Shown: positions 25,450 through 38,000 of the stretch, one piece after another
How the letters are laid out: every line of letters starts with the position of its first letter
Numbering within the stretch: the stretch's first letter is position 1
NCBI GenBank assembly: GCA_963402885.1
Contig: OY727101.1
Coordinates: 14,608,417 to 14,672,416 of the forward strand
Reading direction: 5' to 3'
Source of the DNA: Antedon bifida
Lineage: Eukaryota; Echinodermata; Crinoidea; Comatulida; Antedonidae
DNA: 64,000 nucleotides
Notes under the pieces: model-generated
Database searches by the model: none
What the model was told of the DNA's origin: nothing
What the model saw: only the letters and a program-made list of their open reading frames with translations
Position numbers and translations under genes: made by a program

Positions 25450-28400
25450 TTTTAACACCATAATTAAGAGCCATTGTCTGTAAGAATCAAAGAAATATCA
25501 AAAATAGTGGCAGACTCAAAAAAATGGATTTCTTTCAAATTTTGCACATGGCTATATATGTGTTGAGAGAAATCAAATATGAAGTATTTTTTATTTCACA
25601 CATATATTTCCATGGCAACGGCCAAATTTGTGTTTTTGACAAATTTTGTCCTTTTTTAAGGTTTTTTAAAATGGATATTGGTACTACTTTGATGAACGAT
25701 ATTTTTGTTTTGTTCATTTAATTATAAAAAATAATTAGTGTATGCATAATAACAATGCATTGTGTACCTGTTTCATATTTTTTTTAAATTTTTGATTTCA
25801 TACTTTGGGAGATACCATTTATTTAAAAAGGGGTGTTTTTCACTTTTTTTAAATTGTTAAATGCAACTAAACTTTACTTCACCATAACGCCCAAAGTGGT
25901 GTATTTTTTTAGCTGATTTATTAGAAATAGGTAGTTCTAATGTTTAATAATTGATTTCTAAAATAAAATACTGGGGTAATTTAAAAATCTACAAGCAGTG
26001 TTGCGAGAAACATAGGCATTTTTATAAAAAAAAAACATGGTATATTAGTAAAAACATTTTATTTTCTTTGATTATCTGATTTGAAACTCATTGGTCAGAA
26101 AAATTCTTAATGTTTTATATAGTTCTAGTTGTGTTGTGAGAAAAAAACCCGATATTTTTAATCATAGATTCAGTAATTCCCAGTTTTAATGGCATTTTAT
26201 AGGTTATATCCTCTGGAAATTTGAATAAATTATCAGATCGTTGTGAATTTTAATCTTTGCAACAGATTACTCCTCTCTTATTTTGAAGCTCCTCTTTCAT
26301 TTTTTACTTCTTTTATCTGCTAACCTAAGCAGATCCCACATGCCCATCCACCATCACTTTCGACTATAACATACCGCCGCCCCCCCCCCCCCCCCCGCCC
26401 CTCCTACCCCGACAATAACCACAACAAGATAAACTGCAACACTTTGGTCGATCATCCACTATAGAGTGTCAAATGCATGCATTCAAGCACCACCCACACT
26501 GCCGCTACCATCGCCCCAACCAATAGACGGATTCATACTCCTCCATCCCATCCCTCCCCCTTTCTCCAAGCCCCCACCCACCCCAAGTTAAAAATTGCAA
26601 TGTAAAAGATAAGACATAAAGTTAAGTTTTTAGACCCTCACCTCCAACCCCCTAACTATTTCAAACTCCTGGATCCACCACTTTCCCCTCCCCAAAATTG
26701 AACCAATCAAAAGTCAATGATATACTTAGATATGTTAATGCTACATAACAAATACTGAAGCCCTGATGTGAAATTTCATTTAATTTAAGGTCAGCATGTA
26801 ACATATCACACTTTATATTAAATATTGGTTTTAAATTGAAATTCTATATTTTTTTTACTGTGATGGTTGGATTCAGTATTAATTATTAATTAATAATTAT
26901 CTTATAATTATTTAATTTCCCTTAGTTATGCATAGCAACAGTTACTATGGTAACTAAAATTGAGATATTCTTTAGATTTTTCATACTTACTTTCATGCCT
27001 TATTTGCATTTTCAAATTACCGTTTCACAAGGTCATATTCGTAAGGACTTTCTTCTGTGATTATTTTTATTCATGAAAACCCCATATTTTATTTACACCT
27101 CCCTTAAACGGACGCAATTTGAAAAGCCTGTTTGTTCTTCCTATCTAATTAGTGCATTTGGTACCTACCGTAAGCGGCCTCCCGTAAGCAGCTACGGGCA
27201 CCTTTTTATACTAAAAATGAGATTTTTTGTATGATAAATGACCTCCCGTAAGCGGCCACCCAAAAAATGTGATACTTATTGCATGGACCTATGAATTAGA
27301 GGTCCATGTTTCTTTATATATTAGCTCTATTTCGAAGCGGTTTTAAAAACATTACTGTGAAGAGATGAGAAAACTACACAGATTTTGACCGACCATTTTT
27401 CATATAAAAGCTTTTAAAATTTGTCTGAAAATGCTAAAAAACACTACCCACCTGATTATAAATAGTAATACAATTATTACAAAATAATACAAAATTGAGA
27501 GGCTCGTTTCGTTAAGAATATCGTGTATAGCCATAATACGTGATTTTGGCCCTTTATCGGCAGAACCTCTCGTAAGGGGTCACCACCCGTAAGCGGCCAC
27601 TTTTCCAGGTCCCGAGGGTGGCCACTTACGAGAGGTTCAACTGTATTTAAAAAAACAATTATCCTTAGTTACGCATAGAAACAGGTTCTAAGATAACATA
27701 AATAATACATTTTGACATAATTTGACCCAACAAATGACCCTTTCACAAGGTCAGACATTTTCTGGGATTCAGTAGATAAGTAAATTTGGGAAAAAGTAGT
27801 AAAGCTATGTAATCAATTGTTTATAGTCATGAAACCCCATATTAAAAATATTGTACTTAGTTACGTATAGAAACAGTTGCTACAATACACTATAGGTAAA
27901 ATGCTGATGTCATTTGACCTCAATATGTAAAATATAATTTTTTTTTCATGAAAACTCTATATTTTATTTAAAAAAAATTATCCTTAGTTACATAAACAGG
28001 TTTAAGATAACACTAAAGGTCAATTTTTTACCTTTATTCAGATTTGTCAAGACTTTCAGAAAGTTTTAAAGTAAATTTGGCAAAAAGTAGAAATGTAAAA
28101 CTATGTAGAAAAAATGTTTTGTATTTATGAAAAACCCCTTATTTTTAAAAATAATAATTTTGCATAGAAACAGTTACTATGGTAATATGTTGACCTCATT
28201 TGACCTCAAAATTAATGAATTTACAAGGTCAAGTTTGTTATCACTTTAAGATTATTAGAATGCAGTAGAAGTAAAATTGAGAAAAATTACAAATGCAATA
28301 AATTCTTTGTATTCATAAAAACGCCATTTTTTACGTTTTTTTTTTTAAATTACTTTCATTAGTTACACATAGAAATGGTTGCTAAGGTAACACTATAGGT

Positions 28401-29400
28401 AAAAAATGAAAATTGTTGAGAATTTTTATGAACTATCTTGTAAATTTTGATCAAACATTAATAGTTGTAGTAAAGTGGGGACCTGTCCTGTTTTGCATTC
28501 TGACCCCTTTTGACTTTAAATGACCTATTTACAAGGTCAGATATTTTGGGAGGTCTTTCTGTATTTCTTTACACAAAATAGATGTAAAAATTTATAAAAA
28601 CCATTGACGCAATTATTTTAGTTTAACATTATTTTCCATCAACTAAATATTTCAATGCAAAATACTGTTTTTCTGGCAATTAATTGAAATAAACCTGGCA
28701 ACACATTCTCCTATTTTATCTAAACTATTCGTATGACTCAAGTAGCATTATGACAAGCCACATATACATTTTATTATTGGATTAGCCATATTTAAATTGT
28801 GTTTCATGTGTTTTGTTTGTTGATATTTTGTTTGTATTTTTTTGTATTTTTCGTATTTTCCTGGCAACACAAAACCTATGTACGAAATTTACCCCAGTGT
28901 TTTTTTCGTGATTATTGTTGACAAACCTATTGACTATCAAATTACAAAACCTCATTGATATAAAAACACCACTTTGGAAGTTATAGGTACGTTTATGAGG
29001 TATACTTTTATAAAAAAAATATTTTTTAAAAACACCCCTTTTTAAAATAATGGTATCGACCAAACTCCATTTTGTAAATTTTTTTTTTCTACATTAAATG
29101 GAACTCAATACATGTTGTTTACACTGCTATAAACAAAAACTGTATACTGTAAGTATTTTTGGTTAAAATAAGTATACAAGTTTGTACTTTTTCACTATAG
29201 AAAATCTGTGAAAAATGGCAAAAACATCAAAATTTGGATAATTGACCGTTGTCATGGCAACGGAGGCTAAAAATTAAAATGAATGTTGTAGATATGCTTT
29301 TTATTGAAATGTCTATTCATGGTAAAAATTTGAGAGAAATCCATTTTTTTACATCTGCCACCAAATCTTTGATTTTTACAGACAATGGCTCTTAAGTATC
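25450..29400. mobile_element. Large foldback-like structure with ~0.55-kb inverted arms
   Basis: Left arm about 25450-26010, right arm about 28855-29400 (inverted). Matching landmarks, left versus reverse complement of right: 'aagagccattgtctgtaa'; 'aaaaaaatggatttct'; ccatggcaacggccaa against ccatgacaacggtcaa; 'aaaaaggggtgtttt'; ccaaagtggtgt; actggggtaa. The loop carries a C17 tract at 26380-26396, a nested MITE (27165-27645) and several diverged ~180-bp tandem modules with 'ttagttacgcatagaaacag' and tcacaaggtca words (about 26920-28400). No transposase or polymerase frame was recognised. It could be a Foldback-type element, a degraded larger DNA transposon, or an inverted duplication. Confidence 0.65.
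27165..27645. mobile_element. Nested MITE with 'cgtaagcggcc' inverted ends
   Basis: The left side reads 'accgtaagcggcctcccgta'. The right side reads 'ggtggccacttacgagaggt', a near inverted complement, then tcaactgta. The 'gtaagcggccac' word also occurs internally. About 480 bp, non-coding, inside the foldback loop. Confidence 0.55.
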
Positions 29401-29624
29401 TGTGACTAGCGGTTTCCAAGATACAGAGTACGTTATTAAAAATCAACATTGCCGCCATTTTTAATTATGCAAATTAGGCTACTTCCCGTTGTCGAAAAAT
29501 GTCCTAACGTTGATAAATGTGTTTAGTAGGGTCTAAAGAACACATTTCATCAAAAAAACCTTTTCTTGCAATTTGTGTGAGAAAAGGGTCATTTTTTAGC
29601 TAAATCCCATGGACTACTTGTACA

Positions 29625-29750
29625 TACGACATTACCACGTTGAAACACCGGTTTTCGTCAGATCACCGAATTTAGACAATGTTGATTGTAGAATAGAACC
29701 TGGATGGGAGACCGTCTGGTAATACCGGTTCCTGTATAGGTTGGCCCAGC
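29625..29750 (+). pseudogene. 5S rRNA-like sequence, copy 2
   Basis: 'ccacgttgaaacaccggttt', 'cgtcagatcaccgaattta', 'cctggatgggagaccgtctg' and gtaataccggttcctgta are in 5S rRNA order, closer to a canonical 5S than copy 1 in the gagaccg region. The internal control region is mutated. Direct orientation relative to copy 1, at the opposite edge of the foldback structure. Confidence 0.78.
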
Positions 29751-29789
29751 GCATATAACATTAAATAGATTTAATTCGTTACTATGACG

Positions 29790-29920
29790 ATATCAGCAGT
29801 GACGCAACTTCCGGGTTCCCATGAGAGGCACGGCCAAATCAGTGTACTTCTAGAACCGCGAAGATCAGATGTGTGTTTCAAAGCAAGATGCTTTTCCGAC
29901 ATAGAATAGGGCTTATAAGG
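29790..29920 (+). promoter_or_regulatory. Possible promoter / first exon, unassigned
   Basis: A locally GC-richer block with an acttccggg (ETS-type GGAAGT on the minus strand) and an exon-like end 'gcttataag|gtatgc'. No coding sequence follows that I recognise. Weak suggestion only. Confidence 0.2.
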
Positions 29921-30074
29921 TATGCATTTGTATTTATTGATTTCCCTTAGGATAGTGATAGAAGTACAACGTTATGTATGCGGTTTTAAGTGCTGTAGGA
30001 GGTTAGTATTTTTCGTCTTATCGTGATATAAGTATGGCACAATAGCTGTTTTCCGTGTCGTGTACACGTGACGG

Positions 30075-30275
30075 AGGTAAAAGACTATGCAGGCTATCTG
30101 CCGCATATGGTAAGGGAAAGTAAGCTTTTTGTTTCCCAAATAGATATTGTTGGTATAAGACGATGCAGGCTATCTGCCGCATTTAAGGAAAAGTAAGCTG
30201 TTGTTTCTTGAATAGACAGTGTTTTGTATAAAGACCATGCAGGCTATCTGCCGCATATGTTTAGGGAAAGTAAGA
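30075..30275. repeat. ~80-bp tandem repeat, three copies
   Basis: Three units each containing 'atgcaggctatctgccgca' followed by gggaaagtaag and gtttc. A fourth degraded unit may lie near 30450. No coding similarity. Confidence 0.85.
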
Positions 30276-30279
30276 TGTT

Positions 30280-31650
30280 TGTCTCCATACATTTTCAATC
30301 ATATTTATAATGATTACATATTGGCAATTATTATAGAATTAGGACAGCGCTCAATGATGATGATATTGATGCATTCTATAACTTTCCAGGTGTGTGCTTC
30401 AACCATGGCTTATTTTGTTGTTAATTATTTCTTTGATTAATTGCTAATTATAAAGGGAAATTAAGGTGTTTGTTTCCCTAATGTAATACCAAACAGTCGG
30501 CTTGGCCTGGGGGGAATATAGTTATGATTTTACTATGGTATTGTCAAGTAGTAAGAGTTCAAGTTGGAGAGTACGGGTTTGTCGGCACAATGTGCGTAGT
30601 AAACCTGTCATATTGTGTATAAACATTTGTTTCTTCTCTTAAAAGATGAGGCGGATACTGGGCACGTCAATATGACGGCCTTTGAATGATACAGGCAATT
30701 AGGCCTGCCTTTATATGTGACCTACTCTGGCAAAGTGAAGATTTAAGCCTTTTTTTTAGATGCGTGTTCTATCTGGTAGGACATTCAACATCCTTTACAA
30801 CGATACCAAACTTTATATTTATCATCAAGTGTATCTCGATATATCGTATGTTTTATCGAAGTATCTATAAAGAAATACGATTATTTTAAAATACGTGGCG
30901 ACTGGCCAGTTGACATTCGCTAATTTTTTAATTTTTGGTAAATAGAATTTCTCAACCGTTGTTGCTTTCAAGCTTCCGTTCAGTCAATCAGCATAGGGAT
31001 TGACCATTGCCTAGCTATGCTCTTAGTTTCAATAGCGGCATAGGCCTATATGGCCATGCGTATAAACGAAATGATACACCAATGTGGCTGTATGTATATA
31101 TGTTGGATAGTTTCGCATTGTGCTACAGGCAACAAGAATAAAGATAAATAGTCCAGAATTCAGCATTTAGTGTTTAATATCGCATGCTACTAGATAATTA
31201 GGAGTGGTTATACAATTTTGGTTGTCAGATTCTGGTGATTCGATACTTTACGTACAATACTAACAATGGAGTTGTATTCTGTTGTTTTGCCAAAATATGG
31301 CAACACGAAGATTATTTACGCTAAATATTGTCTGTTGGCACTTTACAATTTTAATATTACAGTACTTGAATTACAATTTGTCGTTCATTAAAAATAAATT
31401 AGTCTAAATGTGATAGGCCTACTTACAGCGCCCTACAATAGGCATACTTATAAATATACATTTATACTTATAATGGTTAGTAGGGTTCAATCTTCAATCA
31501 ATTTTAAAAATCTACCGAAGAATGGAATTAATCAAAATATAATATTTACTACGGTGTATAATATATCTGATAAAGATAGTATACGTGTACTCACATTAAA
31601 TACATTGTAAAGAGTCCCGGATATAGTTTAGTGATTGTGGAATCAACACT
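30280..31650. other. Intergenic spacer, no gene recognised
   Basis: Only short non-conserved open frames (under 75 codons). AT-rich, without tandem structure beyond the repeat at 30075-30275. Confidence 0.5.
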
Positions 31651-31654
31651 CAAC

Positions 31655-31830
31655 AATGCATGTTGGGATTTATAGCGGACCGCTTAAATTATTATTTTTC
31701 ACATTTTTAACCATTTAAAGACAAAAAAAGTTATCGCAATAGCACCATGTAGTATTTATTTTTACATTAAATGTAGTTTGTGACCTTAAATTAGATCTAG
31801 CCTAAAAACCGTAGGGAATGGGACTTTAAG
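31655..31830 (-). mobile_element. MITE-C copy
   Basis: Contains 'aatgcatgttgggatttata' on the left and 'ccgtagggaatgggacttta' on the right. The same sequence occurs inverted at 63275-63470. Ends are approximate; transposon type unresolved. Confidence 0.65.
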
Positions 31831-31839
31831 GCATCGTTT

Positions 31840-33730
31840 TGTGGTTCTGGTGACGGAACACGCTTAATTAAAACGGTATGATGGGATCGGTGACGATTTA
31901 TTTATAGTAGAGGTTTTAGGTTGCTTCTTGCAAAGTCCCCTTAATGGAGGATTAGCGTACTCATCCTTTAACACGCCAGCTATTTTTATTTTTATTTATT
32001 CATCCTTCTCTTTATTTTTGGCGTTCATATCCACCGAATAGGCCTAAACAATAATTGTAAATAACAGAAGTTATAAAAGTTTTCATTTAGGTCAAATGCT
32101 CATTCAAATTTTTGATTCAGCAAGAAAATTGTCGCTATAGCGTGTTTAAGCATAACTTGATTCTTTATATGAAGCTTATAGACAGTTTTTTTGTTTTGTT
32201 TTGTTCATGGATTCTTTAATTGTGACAGAAGATTAATATTAACAAAGCGTGCTCACGCTACAATACCTAGCCGGGCGTAATAATGTCCTAAACGCAATGT
32301 TATAGCACACTCTGGGTGTATTCACACATCCTGAATCTTCTGTGTTGCGATTTTTGTATAATGTTTTATATAGAATTCGAAAGGCATATCAGTTGTCCGT
32401 AATTAGGCAAACATTCACAGACTGAGCTTGTGGATAGATATATGATTATATAGTACTGTAACCCAGTTTGACAAAACTTGACACAATACACATGATTTTT
32501 AACAGTACATACAGTATACTTATATATACACTATCAATTATACCCGCCCCAGGGCGGGTTTCAAAATTAGTTTAAAGCCTTCTCAATACATAACACCCGA
32601 CGCCAGTATCTCGCACCAACCTCATCCCTCTTTAATAACACGATACCCCACACTCTTTTTTAAAAACAAATTCTTCCCAGGACAAGTTTTAGCTTCAAAA
32701 TGAGAGGAGCATACATAGCTATGATAAGCCTATGGTTTAAGTACGTTAAGAACTGTGTAAATGAATAGGTGTCATATTGGCGGGTAATTAAAATATCTAA
32801 TTTTGATACTACGGTCCCCCAGTCTTCTTCCTAGTACAATTCCAATTATGTTTTACTTCATTACGCCAGTATTTCCGCCCCTCCTCCTCCCTCCCAACAA
32901 CACACCCCTGCAGATACTGGGTGATGTGTTTAAGACGTTTCCAGTAAAAATTATGTCGCTATCACGCCTAACCCATAACCCGGCCCAAAACTACACCCCC
33001 TACAGACTTGAAAATTGGCAGAAATGCTCCTTATAGAGTGTGCTCTATTTAATGGCCTCAAAATAAATAATATAGCTAGTACCAGACTTTTCACATGACA
33101 TTTCTTGAGATTTTGGTTTTCACAATATGAGATATTTGTCCATAGTTTATCACATACCCACCTAAATAATATGTAATGTAGGCCATTGGATAGATCTTGG
33201 GAAGAGCTTTAATTTGACATCTCAATCAACTATGTATGATAGTTGGTTAAAGCGCTACATTATTTTTAAAATTATGCAATCAACGCTAATTAATTATGCA
33301 AATTAGCTAGTTAATATTTTTGCTTTAATGAAAATGCATATGTTACTGTATGTTACTTGTGTGGATATAGTATGAAGTTAAAATAAAATATGGTTTAATA
33401 CAGTTTGGTTAAATTAGCAATTACCACCTTCTATCAAAATAGTATTTTTCTAAGAAAATCGGCCTATTTATTATATATATTATTACTGCCTTTCCGCTGA
33501 AAAGTCTGCCGACATTTCCGCTTGATTTTAATGTCTGTATTATGCTTATAAAGGGTGAGTAGGTTGTTGCTGAGAGTTATTGGTAGGGTGGTTCTCGGTC
33601 TTCCTCGAAATTTTATATTGGTAGTGTTGCTGAAATAATAGCTTATTGTTGGTTGTCTTCAACATTACGATGCTCAAGCTGTTCAACCGGTTTTCAGCTA
33701 TTAAAAACAATTATCGTAGAAGGAGATATG
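31840..33730. other. Intergenic spacer, no gene recognised
   Basis: Includes C-rich stretches at about 32530-32660 and 32815-33010. No open frame has recognisable similarity and no RNA gene was recognised. Confidence 0.5.
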
Positions 33731-33734
33731 TAAA

Positions 33735-34500
33735 TGCGAAGCATCCTCGTATTATTGTGTGCGAGTATTTTTAGTCGGTTGGCCGGTCGGTCGGTCGGTC
33801 GGTCGGTCGGTAAACACTAACTTGTATATGGCCTTGTCTTGATATCAGTTTCATCTAGCTATGTCAATTTTTCAGAGTATATTCCTTATGGCCAGGACTC
33901 GATGTGGTTATGTTTTTCACGGTGCGCAACCAAAAATTACGCGGTCTACGCACGATTTAATGAAATCACGTTTGTAATCATATCTTTACAAGCATGAATC
34001 ACAATTAAATGAAATTTGGTACTCATTTCAGGTCATATTTCATCAAATGGCAATACAATTATGTACGTAGCGCATATAACGCATGCGTACGCGCGCTTAA
34101 AATGTTCAAAATTGTCAAATTTATTGTCGATAAAATTAGAGTACGTTTCAGGCAATGAGTGCGCAGATTTTTGCACGCGCACTGCACGTTAAACGTTAAT
34201 ACGCACTCTTTTAGCCCGATTTCTGTTTTACAACCTTTAATAATGTCATCATATTTGATTCACTTTCCAACTCGAAATTTCGTTATACGAGCACGTCAAA
34301 AGTGACAGGCTACGCACGTGTAAATTATCAATTAAAATATCAATGTTTTAAAACATTTTCAACATTTTTAAACATGTTCAGCAATTTCGGTCGGTTGGTC
34401 GGTTGGTTGGTTGGTCGGTCGGTAAACACTAACTTGAGCACGCGACTGCAGCCATGTATATGGCCTTGTTCAAGATGGACATCAATTAGACAGTGTATAC
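33735..34500. repeat. Element bounded by two (GGTC)n / 'gtaaacactaacttg' repeats
   Basis: A (CGGT)n run at about 33773-33812 followed by 'cggtaaacactaacttg' and 'tatatggccttgtc' recurs at about 34389-34470 in the same orientation. Between them are acgcgc-rich words ('agcgcatataacgcatgcgt', gtgcgcagatttttgc), shared with 47330-47540 and, more distantly, with the Helitron-like element at 4343-5932. Probably a family of non-autonomous elements. Confidence 0.5.
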
Positions 34501-34567
34501 CGCGATCGGAGGCACATATCACAATGATTGACTCAAATACAAATGTTCTATCTAGAACTATAATAAC

Positions 34568-34573
34568 TTTATT
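34568..34573 (-). promoter_or_regulatory. Candidate ASPG polyadenylation signal
   Basis: AATAAA on the minus strand, about 455 bases after the ASPG stop codon. Position is plausible but unconfirmed. Confidence 0.3.
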
Positions 34574-35027
34574 GTAAACTTATAAATATGGAAGAAGAAT
34601 GTTATCTATCTTTACAATGATGGACTGCTTTGTGGTCTATTTTTTAGAACAGGAACTTTCACTTATCATAGAGAGCACATATTTAAATTTTTACGAAACG
34701 TCAAAACACGTACGGAATAGAAATGGGACTATTCAAAATATTAAAATCAAAATAATACTGTACAATACTTTATCCATCAAATTATTATAAAAAAAAACAT
34801 AAGAAAAATAATAAACATGCTAACGTTTACCATATTAATATTAAAATGTCAAAATATAAAGTTCTTAAATTAATACTTGTGTATAATAGTTGTATTTACT
34901 TTTTTTAATTTGTATAGTTTTGTATGAACAATAAAGAGTATCAGTATCACTATTCATTTTACCATCGCAATACATTTTACCATGGCAATACATTTTGGAT
35001 GAAGTGATATGGGATTCAGTATTATTT

Positions 35028-38000
35028 TCATTCTTTTTTCATTTCTTCTTCTTTCTCTTCTTCTTCTTCTTTCTCTTCTTCTTCTTCTTTCTTTTTCTCT
35101 TCTTTTTTCTTTTTCTCTTCTTCTTTTTTCTCAGTAAGTTCACCTTTTAAGTTTTTTTTCAACTTCTTTTTTGGCGAAGATTTTCCAAGGACGTAGTGGA
35201 GCTTAGCTAAGGCTGCTTCTGAGGTCATATCAGCGCCAGGTATCACACCGACCTTTTTTAAAGCCTAAGATGATAAAATTGGAAGAAAAACACAAAAATA
35301 ATTACAAATTTTCCTCCCTGAAACCCCTATTAAGGGGGCATCTTCAGGGCCTAACATCATTTCCTGTTAATAGAAGTGTCCCCTGACTAGGGATTCATTG
35401 TATAGTAGTGGTGTTGAATATATTTTCCGTTGGTCGTTTAACGGGAAAGTGTCCCTTTATTAGGAGTATGTGTCCCCTGAATATGGGTGTCCCAGAGGAG
35501 GGTTTCTATATTTTATTAGAAAACTAATATTATCTGATAATATTTATATTATTGATAAAAACATACACTTCCAGTTTTATATGAATTGGAAACAACTCCT
35601 TTTATACACTGCGTGCAATTCAAGATCAACACGCCTCTGTCTGCTGCCTCTTTGAATTCTGTCATGAGGTCCTTTCGATCACTAGGACCATTACCAGCTC
35701 CGTAGGTTTCCAGAACCACACCCTGCATCGGAGGCTGTAGGAATGATCTGACCTGTAGTGTGAATACAATATTTCATTTAGATTTAGATAAAGAATAATA
35801 TACTACTACAATATAACACATATTTGTGTCTTTATAAACATTGCAGGCAACGTAATGTTCCTAGCTTCTATGATGTTTTTCTTAAATTTTGAAAAAAAAC
35901 ATACATCTACAGAAATGTTGTGGAAAATTTATTTGATTTAAATGACCAGAGAGAAAGGCAAGCTTTGAGTTATAATTTACTGTGTAATAATGGTTTTCCA
36001 AAAGTCAATCCGTAAGTGTAAAGTGTAAGTAAATTACAGCAGAATTCTCATCTTTAGGGAGCAACCCAATGAAAACACTTTCAAGTTAAATCTGTATGTA
36101 GGGAAAATCCATAATACACAAATTATACATCTCATCTCTGTCGAGAAATAAATTAAATATTAACTAGTTTGTGACTCACTGTTTCTACTGTAATACCTGG
36201 ATACAGCTTGAGTATGCCAACATTACAGTTTAAGTCGGTGTCAATTGTAAACGAATCAACAGGAATTTCGCGGATATTATCGCAGTTCACTGATGAAAAA
36301 AAATACATTAAGAATTGTACATTTTCATGTTTTCACTTGGTAATGCACACCCCTAAACATGTTCTGTCACAAAAATGTCAGTCAATGTGAACTCTGACCT
36401 GATTTTGAGGTTTTTTTATTATCAGAGACATGAATTATTGAATGTGTCGTTTAAGCCTATTCTACACTAGCAATGGTCAATGCCAATATAAGTTATTGGA
36501 GGCTGGCATGTTGTCCATCTGCAGGATCTCATGACTGCAAGACTTTATTTGCTAGGTTCGCAAACCTCAGCAAGCTAGTTTGTCGGTACATGGCCTTCTG
36601 AAACTACTAGTAGTGTAGACTAGAGTTAAGATTCCAAATTGTGATTTCAACTTTCATATACCTATTTAACGTTTTCATTGCTTTACCCTATCAACCATGG
36701 CCACAAAAAACACAAAAACTTAAAGATGTATTGTCCCCCTGAAAAAATAATTTTTAACATTTTTTTGTTGAATATGCCATTTTATTGTAACGTAGCAGTT
36801 ATTTACTTTGACCAAAAATTGGATTTGAAAAAAAATTATTTACCTGAAAAAACTGTAATTTAAAGCCAAAAATAGTCAAATTGGCTGCCAGCCAATGGGT
36901 TTTTGGTTGAATTTTACCGTTTATTTTGTCATTTTATAAGTGAAAACGTCATTTTTTCGGGGTTTTTTTTCTACGGAAGTGATTAAAACTACAAAATGGG
37001 CTATTCAAAGTATTATTTTATTAACCTTCATTTTTCATGTTTCGAAGGGACAATACATCTTTAAAAGACATGACATTCACAACACATACCGATGACATCA
37101 ACTTCCATTTTGGCAAGAAGACCATAGTTCGGCGAATCAAAAGCATTGTATTGATTGTTCGCAATCTTCATTACCCGATTACCTCTAAACAATTTCTTAT
37201 CAAAAAATAATGCTACCTAAAAATAAGAATTGCGTTTTCTTAAAAAACCAATAATATTACATTACAGAATAAAAATACATTACTAGTATTTGATAATGCA
37301 TATAACAAACAGTGCTGGATACAGGAAGTGGGAGAGGAGCTTCAGCCCAGGGCCTATAAATTGTAAAATAAAATGCTGAAGTTGTGACCTTAATGATTAT
37401 GCATTATATTTTCCAATATGAATGGTGTAGGGACCACAGAAGGAGTAGCCTATGGCAATGACAAGTACATGGACAACAAAGCTTATAAAAATATGTGCAG
37501 GATTTAGACCGACAGTAAACTCTTCAATTCTAAGACTGTATATTGTTATCACTGAAATACGGAATATAAAAATATGTGAAATTAGAATTTAACTCTAACC
37601 TCTGGAATGACATAATGGCCAGCAAGATACAGTGCCCCAAACAAGTTATCCTGTCCGTCACTGCGGATTTCTTCCAACGGCACTTGCGAACCAGTACAGA
37701 TGACAGGTTTACCAAGGTTCTCACACATGAATGACAGAGCAGAAGACGTGTAGGCCATCGTGTCAGTACCGAGTATGATCACAAAGCCATCAAATTTCTT
37801 GTAATTTTTGTCTATTTCTCCAGCCAATTTTTTCCAATCATCAATATTGATATTGCAAGAATCTTTAGCCTTTTCATATACTCCTTTTATCCAGTATAAT
37901 ATACGGTTTGTTTTTTTGCTACACAAAAAAAGATTTGAAATATTGAATTTATGTCAAGTGTTGGACAAAGCATCTTTCTAAATATGCAGTATACATATTG

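Noticed and set aside
26380-26396. C17 homopolymer as a functional element
   Set aside because: Simple homopolymer in repeat-rich DNA; its length is prone to sequencing error and nothing around it indicates a function.
34302-34577. 91-codon open frame with Val-Gly-Trp-Leu repeats
   Set aside because: It reads through the GGTC tetranucleotide repeat; no domain and no splice support.
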